Source: Bacillota bacterium (GTDB lineage: Bacteria > Bacillota > Bacilli > Alicyclobacillales > SLC66). Taken from it: 10,475 nucleotides of DNA. Made by a program: the position numbers and the translations under genes. The notes under the pieces were generated by a model. It was given only the letters and a program-made list of their open reading frames with translations, did no database searches and was not told the origin of the DNA. Of this stretch, positions 5,314 through 10,475 are shown piece by piece. Every line of letters begins with the position of its first letter. Position 1 is the stretch's first letter. Location: positions 1 through 10,475 of the forward strand of contig JAKACR010000072.1 of NCBI GenBank assembly GCA_021821225.1. The letters run 5' to 3'.

Positions 5314-6804
5314 GTGGACGTTCATTTCGAATTCACCGGAAGTGAACCGGCGTACCGGCAGATTGTCAGACACATTGAAACAGGGGTGCGAAGCGGAGAA
5401 TTGCTTCCGGGTACGCGGTTGCCGGCGGAAAGGGAACTGTCGAAACAACTGAATATTAACCGGAGCACGGTCAGTGTGGCCTATGATGAACTCCGCGCCA
5501 AAGGCCTGATCCGCTCTGTGCGGGGCAGCGGGACGCGGGTGAGCGAAGATGCGTGGGGACTGGACTTCCGGATTCCCGACTGGGCCGGTTACATGGCGCA
5601 GGGAGTTTTCCAGCCCACCCTGCCCATGGTGCGCCGCATCTGGGAGGAGAACCGGAAATTCGGCAACATCAATCTGGCGCGAGGGGAGATGTCTGCCGAA
5701 CTCTGGCCAGCCAAGCAGTTGCAGGCCCTGATCTCCCGCCTCACTTCCCATCATATGGCCCTCGGGTACGGCGATCCCCGGGGAGAGGAAAGCCTGCGCG
5801 CCGCCATTGCAGTGCACCTGCGCAGCCAGTACGGCCTCCATGTACCGGCCGACCAGATCCTGGTCACGGCCGGTTCCCAGCAGGGATTGCTCCTTGTCAC
5901 CCAGAGCCTGCTCCGGCCGGGGGACGCCGTCGCGCTGGAGAAGCCTTCTTACGCCTACTCTCTCGCTCTCTTCGCTTCGGCCGGCATCCGCATGTTTCCG
6001 CTCTCTGTCGATGAGGGAGGATTGGCGCCGGATGAGTTGATCGCCATGCACCGCAGGCACAAAATCCGCATGGTCTTCATCACCCCCACCTATCAAAATC
6101 CAACGGGAACCACACTGTCGTCCGATCGCCGGAAAAACTTGATCGACATCTGCGCGCAACTGCGGATCCCCATCGTGGAGGACGATGCGTACGGGACTCT
6201 CACGCTGCAGGGCGGCCCGCGACCGCCCCAACCGCTGGCCGCCATGAGCGGCGCCGGGCAACAGGTCGTCTATCTGGGGACACTCTCCAAAACATTTGTC
6301 CCCGGACTGCGCGTCGGATGGATGACCGGACCAAAATCCGTGATCGAACGCATCGCCGGCATCCGGGAACAGATGGACTTCGGCATCAGCGGCATCACGC
6401 AGGCGATCGCGCAACGGGTGCTCACGACCGGAATGTGGGAACAAAATGTGGAGCGGCTGGGCGCCGCGCTGAGCAAACGGCGAGACATCATGGTCGACGC
6501 CGCGCAAAAGTACTTCGGCGAAGAACTGGCGTTTGCGGTTCCGCAGGGCGGCTATCACATTTGGGGCAAATTCAGGCGGCCTCTTCCCGACAAGGTCCTG
6601 CTGGAGACCGCCCTGCGCTACGGCGTGGTCGTTGTGCCCGGATCCGTGTACGGGGAGGAACCGGGTTATGTGCGCCTCACGTACGCCAGTTCATCCGAGT
6701 CGGAGATCGAAGAAGGGGTGCGCCGGTTGCACGCCGCCCTGCAAGCGGTCGCAGGCGAAACAAAGTCAGCCTCATTGCAGGAGCGGGATGAGCCCATACG
6801 CTGA
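5314..6804 (+). CDS. MocR/PdxR family regulator (GntR helix-turn-helix fused to class I aminotransferase domain)
   Basis: This is a PLP-binding transcription factor of 496 residues. Residues about 8-75 form the winged helix (PAYRQIVRHIETGVRSGELL, PAERELSKQLNINRSTVSVA, wing RGSGTRVSE). Residues about 120-490 are a fold-type I aminotransferase domain: the EDDAYG motif near 289-294 contacts the cofactor, Lys326 in TLSKTFVPGLRVGW is the Schiff-base lysine, and Arg454 in GYVRLTY matches the substrate-carboxylate arginine. All key residues are present, so ligand sensing through an aldimine is likely. The GTG at 5314 is chosen because GGGCGGGGG precedes it by 3 bases and the protein then starts right before the helix-turn-helix; the frame is open from 5239. 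It probably controls the divergent exporter at 4195-5127, and possibly itself. Confidence 0.92.
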   Translation: MDVHFEFTGSEPAYRQIVRHIETGVRSGELLPGTRLPAERELSKQLNINRSTVSVAYDELRAKGLIRSVRGSGTRVSEDAWGLDFRIPDWAGYMAQGVFQPTLPMVRRIWEENRKFGNINLARGEMSAELWPAKQLQALISRLTSHHMALGYGDPRGEESLRAAIAVHLRSQYGLHVPADQILVTAGSQQGLLLVTQSLLRPGDAVALEKPSYAYSLALFASAGIRMFPLSVDEGGLAPDELIAMHRRHKIRMVFITPTYQNPTGTTLSSDRRKNLIDICAQLRIPIVEDDAYGTLTLQGGPRPPQPLAAMSGAGQQVVYLGTLSKTFVPGLRVGWMTGPKSVIERIAGIREQMDFGISGITQAIAQRVLTTGMWEQNVERLGAALSKRRDIMVDAAQKYFGEELAFAVPQGGYHIWGKFRRPLPDKVLLETALRYGVVVVPGSVYGEEPGYVRLTYASSSESEIEEGVRRLHAALQAVAGETKSASLQERDEPIR

Positions 6805-6824
6805 GAAGCCGGGGCGCAACCACG

Positions 6825-6853
6825 GTCCGGATCGCTGATTTTACGATCCGGAC
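6825..6853. terminator. Hairpin between convergent mocR and MFS genes
   Basis: GTCCGGATCG (6825-6834) and CGATCCGGAC (6844-6853) form a perfect 10-bp stem with a 9-nt loop. It covers the stop codon and last codons of the MFS gene and lies 20 bases after the mocR stop. The position suits a bidirectional terminator, but neither side has a T-run, so efficiency is doubtful. Confidence 0.5.
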
Positions 6854-8193
6854 AACCCGTCGGGCGCACTCTCGCGAATTTCGATTTCCTCAAGCGACAG
6901 TCCTGTCGTTTCAAACAGCCGGTTGGTCGACACAATGACACTGTACAAGACGATCGGAAGGGCCAATGCCAGCATGGTGTAGGTGAAACCGATGGTAACA
7001 ATGGCGACGGGCATGAGATAGGTCACGATGATCACCGCCACACGCCCCGCCCCGTTAATGACGCCCTGGCTGAACGCGCGGAACTGCGTCGGGAACAACT
7101 CGGACCCCCAGGCCCACTGCAATGCAGACGCCCCGCCCCAGTCGAAGAACCCAAACAGGAAGAACGCAGGGACAAACAGCGCTGGTTTCGTGACAGTGAA
7201 CGCCATGACGATCGCAAAGAGGATGGTGGGAATCTGCGACAGCAGTGCCAGACTTCTATGGCTGATGCGGTCGATGAGAAAGGACCCGGCTATCGTCCCC
7301 AGGCAGTTGAATCCCCAGAGCATCAGCGTGAATACCATCGATCCCTCGGTCGACGCATTGCTCACGTACTTGAAGATGTACGGGGAGGAGATGGTGGACG
7401 CGGCGCCGGCGAGCGCATTCAGCCAAAACACGACCGCGACAAGGGAGATCTTCTTTCCCCAGCCTGTCCCTCTGACCTTCTGCCGCATTGCGCCGGCCCG
7501 CCGCATCTCCTGCAGTTCAGCAGGAGGAATACCGAGACGGCGGCACGCGTCTTCCGCCTCCGCGACTCTTCCTTGCCGCAACAGCCACCTTGGCGATTCG
7601 GGAAGCGTCTGCCGCAAAACCAGGACGATGAACGCCGGCACGGCGCCAAGACCCAACAGCCAACGCCAGGTGGACAGGCCTGCGAATTGGGAGACCAAAA
7701 GCGCCACAATCACGGAAAGGATGGCGCCAGCCGTCCACAGTGTCTGTGACAGAGACCCGAGAATGGCCCCCCGGCGCTTCTTGGTTGCAACTTCAGCCAG
7801 GAAGGCCATAGCCGTCGGAATGTCCGCGCCGATGCCGAGCCCGACCACCAGCCGCGCCGCGAACAGTTCCCAGACATTCGTGACAAATGCGGACAAAATG
7901 GAGGCGACAACAAAAAAGAGCAGATTGAAGACGAAGATCGTCTTCCGTCCGAGACGGTCCGCCAGATTCCCGAAAAACAGCATGCCCAGCAGTGCTCCCA
8001 ATACGCCGGCGGATCCAAGCAAACCCACCTGAGAAGCTGACAGAGCAAAAGCCGGCTTGAGAAACAGATTGGCCGTCCCAATGACGAGCAGATCATACCC
8101 GTCGATGAAGATCCCCATGCCGATCAACACGATGGCCTTTCTGCGTTCTTTTGAGATAGCGGTTCCGCCCTCGCTCACGACGGTGCCATCCAC
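6841..8193 (-). CDS. MFS transporter, sugar-porter-like, probable polyol uptake
   Basis: This is a 12-helix proton symporter-type permease of about 450 residues. Diagnostic MFS motifs are present: GIFIDGYDLLVIG in helix 1, the loop 2-3 motif GNLADRLGRK, RLVVGLGIGADIP in helix 4, the loop 6-7 motif LPESPRWLLRQGR, and a C-terminal ETTGLSLEEIEI resembling the sugar-porter ETKGxSLEE tail. The GTG at 8193 is the best-spaced start, 8 bases after GGAGGG (8207-8202); GTG 8202 and ATG 8199 overlap or crowd that site. It is the third gene of the minus-strand operon after polyol dehydrogenase and xylulokinase, so a pentitol or hexitol is the likely substrate. The sequence alone cannot tell sugar alcohol from acid or aromatic substrates. 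Confidence 0.87.
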   Translation of the reverse strand: MDGTVVSEGGTAISKERRKAIVLIGMGIFIDGYDLLVIGTANLFLKPAFALSASQVGLLGSAGVLGALLGMLFFGNLADRLGRKTIFVFNLLFFVVASILSAFVTNVWELFAARLVVGLGIGADIPTAMAFLAEVATKKRRGAILGSLSQTLWTAGAILSVIVALLVSQFAGLSTWRWLLGLGAVPAFIVLVLRQTLPESPRWLLRQGRVAEAEDACRRLGIPPAELQEMRRAGAMRQKVRGTGWGKKISLVAVVFWLNALAGAASTISSPYIFKYVSNASTEGSMVFTLMLWGFNCLGTIAGSFLIDRISHRSLALLSQIPTILFAIVMAFTVTKPALFVPAFFLFGFFDWGGASALQWAWGSELFPTQFRAFSQGVINGAGRVAVIIVTYLMPVAIVTIGFTYTMLALALPIVLYSVIVSTNRLFETTGLSLEEIEIRESAPDGLSGS

Positions 8194-8221
8194 GATCATC
8201 ACCCTCCATATGCCGGGGCCG

Positions 8222-8242
8222 GGGTGCGAAGAATCCGCACCC
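8222..8242 (-). other. Intercistronic hairpin between xylulokinase and MFS genes
   Basis: GGGTGCG (8222-8228) and CGCACCC (8236-8242) pair around a 7-nt loop, between the xylulokinase stop and the MFS ribosome binding site. There is no T-run. It may protect the upstream message or reduce read-through within the operon. Confidence 0.4.
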
Positions 8243-8253
8243 GCGCCGTCCCT

Positions 8254-9717
8254 TCACAGTTCACTGGTGATGCGGCGATATAATTGTCGGTAGTTTGCGT
8301 ATCCTTCCTGATACACATTCCTCCATGGACCAGAAAAGCCGTCAGATCCAATATCTTCCACAGCCGCCGCATACGCAGGGTGGGAAAATACAGTTCTTCC
8401 CGCCAGGACAGCGGCACCGACCGCCGGCCCCTGCTCCTTGATCCATTTGACAGGCAGTCCGAGAATCGCTTCTGTGATGCCCCGCCAGACGGGGCTCTGC
8501 GCCCCTCCCCCCGAAGCTGTCATGAGTTCGGGAAGGGCGATGTGGTCGCGCATGGCTTCCAACACATCGCGCAGCGAATACGAGATCCCTTCCATTACCG
8601 ACCTGGCCATATGGGGGAATGTATGCCTGACCGTGAGCCCCAGCCACGCCCCGGCCACGCCGCTGTCGGCGTGGGGACAGCGCTCCCCCGCAAGATAGGG
8701 CGCGAAGAGCAGCCCCTCCGAACCGGCCGGCGCCTCGCCGGCCAGCCGGGACAATTCATCGTAGGACCGGCCGGAGCCGAATGTATCGCGAAACCAGCGG
8801 AACGAACCCCCGGCGGACTGCGTCACTCCCATCACGAACCACGTGTCCGGAACGGCGTGGCAGAACAGGTGCAGCCCATGCGGCAGCGGACCGTCCTGTG
8901 AAGGGGAAGGCGCGAGGACCACCCCGGATGTGCCGAGCGAAAGCGCGGCGGTTCCCGGCCGTTCCACGCCCGCCGCAATCGCCGCCGCGGGCTGGTCCCC
9001 GGCGCCGGCCACCACCACCACACGATCGCCCAACCCAAACTCGCGTGCGATCTCAACGCGCAGAATCCCGGTTACTTCTGGTCCCTCAAAAACGGCCGGC
9101 AACTGGTCCAAACGCATCCCGACGAGGTCGACGACGGCCACCGACCACTTGCGACGGGCGATATCCAGCATCAGCGTACCCGATGCGTCACTCACGTCCG
9201 TCGCCGTTTCTCCGGTCAAGCGATAGCGTATGAAATCTTTGGGAAGAAGAACGTACTTCGTCTGTTCCCAGACCGCCGGTTCGTGACGCATCACCCAAAG
9301 GATTTTCGTCGCCGTGAAGTTGGGCAGCGCGACATTGCTCACCACCTGCAGCAATCCGGCATTTGCCAGTTTTTGCTGAAGCGCCTCCGCCTCCGCGGAT
9401 GTTCTCTGGTCCATCCAGATGATGGCCGGCCGCAACACTTGCCCCTCGCGACCGACAAACACGGCCCCGTGCATCTGCCCTGTGAGCCCTATGCCCTGAA
9501 TCGCAATCCCCTTGGTCCTGGCAACCGCCGCAATCCTGCTCAGTGCGGTGAAGGCGGCCCGCCACCAATCCTCCGGGTCTTGTTCAGCCCACCCGGAACG
9601 GGGGAGCGACAAAGCATAGGACGCTTCGCATGTCCCCTCCACCTCTCCCGCCTCATTTAACAAGACGGCGCGCACACCGCCCGTGCCGACATCCAGTCCC
9701 GCCACGCCACGTCGCAA
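8254..9717 (-). CDS. xylB: Xylulokinase (FGGY carbohydrate kinase)
   Basis: This is an ATP-dependent kinase converting D-xylulose to D-xylulose 5-phosphate, 487 residues, the normal length of the family. The N-terminal domain opens with GLDVGTGGVRAVL (Asp9, phosphate binding). GLTGQMHGAV (Met82-His83) is the xylulokinase sugar-site signature and WMDQRT (101-106) is the family substrate motif. NVALPNFTATKILW is also xylulokinase-like. Asp241 in GAGDQPAAA is the expected catalytic base, and LGTSG (261-265) and ASGGGAQSPVW (401-411) line the nucleotide site. The start is TTG 9717 behind GGGGTGAAGG; the next in-frame candidate, GTG 9705, is too far from it. It lies 69 bases after the polyol dehydrogenase and 60 before the MFS gene, so the three are probably one operon. 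Confidence 0.9.
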   Translation of the reverse strand: MRRGVAGLDVGTGGVRAVLLNEAGEVEGTCEASYALSLPRSGWAEQDPEDWWRAAFTALSRIAAVARTKGIAIQGIGLTGQMHGAVFVGREGQVLRPAIIWMDQRTSAEAEALQQKLANAGLLQVVSNVALPNFTATKILWVMRHEPAVWEQTKYVLLPKDFIRYRLTGETATDVSDASGTLMLDIARRKWSVAVVDLVGMRLDQLPAVFEGPEVTGILRVEIAREFGLGDRVVVVAGAGDQPAAAIAAGVERPGTAALSLGTSGVVLAPSPSQDGPLPHGLHLFCHAVPDTWFVMGVTQSAGGSFRWFRDTFGSGRSYDELSRLAGEAPAGSEGLLFAPYLAGERCPHADSGVAGAWLGLTVRHTFPHMARSVMEGISYSLRDVLEAMRDHIALPELMTASGGGAQSPVWRGITEAILGLPVKWIKEQGPAVGAAVLAGRTVFSHPAYAAAVEDIGSDGFSGPWRNVYQEGYANYRQLYRRITSEL

Positions 9718-9786
9718 GATCCTTCACCCCGCCTCTCCTCAATATGGTCAAAGACACCCCGTGTCAGGAGGCGAGCCAAAAGGCGA

Positions 9787-10475
9787 TCAGATGCGGACGA
9801 TGGTTTTCAGTTCATTCGCCCGGCCTGCCACCACAGCGTGAAAATGGGCAGGGACATCTTCCACGTCAATGAAAGAGGTGAAAAACGGCGCCATCCTCTC
9901 CGTGTTTTTGGCCAGAAAGTCCAGAGCCGCCGGATAGGTGTTCGCATAGCGGAAGACACCCCGTATCTGCAGTTCCGAGATGATCACGCGCGACACCGGA
10001 ATCGTCTCTACGTCGCTCTGATGCATCCCCACAAGGACGACAACGCCGCCGCTCCGGCACAAATCACAGGCGCGCTCAACGGTGCCCGTTGCGCCGCTGC
10101 ATTCAAATACGACATCGTACAGGGAGGAAGATGCCTCCTCCGGCCGCTTAGCCTCCAAACCCATGTTGCGTGCGAAGCGCAACCGTTCCTCATTGATGTC
10201 AATCAAGGCCGGCGCCGCGCCGGCGTATTCGGCCATAAGCGCCGTCAGGATGCCGATCGGCCCCGCGCCGATGACCAGTGCGCGCTCTCCGATTTTGATG
10301 CCGGCTTGCCGAACCGCCTGCACCGCAACGGAGGCCGGTTCCGCCAAACAGGCGATATCCGCCCCCATGCCGGCGGGCGCCCTGTATACAAAACCCTCCG
10401 GGTGCAGCACAGAATCGACCAGCGCGCCATCAACCGGCGGAGTGGCGAAAAAGCTCACACGGTCGCACAGGTTGT
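9787..10475 (-). CDS. Zinc-type polyol dehydrogenase (xylitol/sorbitol dehydrogenase-like), 5' end outside window
   Basis: This is a medium-chain dehydrogenase that oxidises a sugar alcohol to a ketose with NAD. The C-terminal 229 codons of about 345 are present; the frame runs off the window edge, and GTG 10458 is an internal Val, not the start. NLCDRVSFFATPPVDG and LAEPASVAVQA match the sorbitol/xylitol dehydrogenase branch. The Rossmann motif is VIGAGPIGIL, and the Asp in ALIDINEERL at the end of the second strand favours NAD over NADP. The catalytic zinc Cys/His and structural zinc region are mostly outside the window. Paired with xylulokinase, the substrate is best read as xylitol or another pentitol giving D-xylulose, but sorbitol cannot be excluded. 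Confidence 0.85.
   Translation of the reverse strand, partial: NLCDRVSFFATPPVDGALVDSVLHPEGFVYRAPAGMGADIACLAEPASVAVQAVRQAGIKIGERALVIGAGPIGILTALMAEYAGAAPALIDINEERLRFARNMGLEAKRPEEASSSLYDVVFECSGATGTVERACDLCRSGGVVVLVGMHQSDVETIPVSRVIISELQIRGVFRYANTYPAALDFLAKNTERMAPFFTSFIDVEDVPAHFHAVVAGRANELKTIVRI

Noticed and set aside
5266..6558. 430-codon frame antisense to mocR
   Set aside because: It is a shadow of a high-GC gene; the sense strand has all catalytic and DNA-binding motifs.
9629..9637. CATGTCCCC, same nonamer as the repeat end
   Set aside because: Lies within the xylulokinase coding region with no hairpin or flanking homology.

Overview
The window looks like the chromosome of a moderately GC-rich Firmicute, with an Alicyclobacillaceae-like Bacilli member as a low-confidence guess. 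The reasons are strong AG-rich ribosome binding sites with GTG or TTG starts, a YtrA-type GntR regulator, a MocR/PdxR-type regulator divergent from an EamA exporter, and a sugar-porter-like MFS gene with xylB. No rRNA, tRNA, CRISPR array or intact transposase was seen.

Left part (1-4190) is a scar zone. A YtrA-type regulator (170-631, minus) is followed by an ABC ATPase cut off after about 23 codons. At 992-1096 (plus) the first 35 codons of a different ABC ATPase run head-on into the first 55 codons of an aliphatic amidase (amiE, 1255-1091, minus), and both genes lose their 3' parts at the same point. The amidase fragment lies downstream of an intact NCS1-type permease (1340-3103, minus) that ends in an eight-cysteine tail, so a permease-amidase operon has been broken. 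Beyond the permease promoter lie a 267-bp palindromic element (3477-3743) and two decayed small genes (3788-4104).

The most unusual signal is a pair of related repeats of about 120 bp, at 831-953 and 3541-3660, in opposite orientations. They share both ends (25/31 and 20/26 identical positions) and both carry a central hairpin with an 8-nt loop. In the 14 stem pairs that can be compared, nine are identical and five have changed on both sides while staying paired; none is changed on one side only. This points to selection on, or mechanical maintenance of, a folded structure. One copy lies about 140 bp from the ABC/amiE breakpoint.

Right part (4195-10475) is ordinary and intact. An EamA/DMT exporter (minus) and a MocR-family regulator (plus) diverge from a 186-bp control region. 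A convergent hairpin separates mocR from a minus-strand pentitol or hexitol catabolic operon, transcribed as polyol dehydrogenase (entering from the right edge), then xylulokinase, then MFS transporter. The likely route is import of a pentitol, oxidation to D-xylulose, and phosphorylation to xylulose 5-phosphate for the pentose phosphate pathway.
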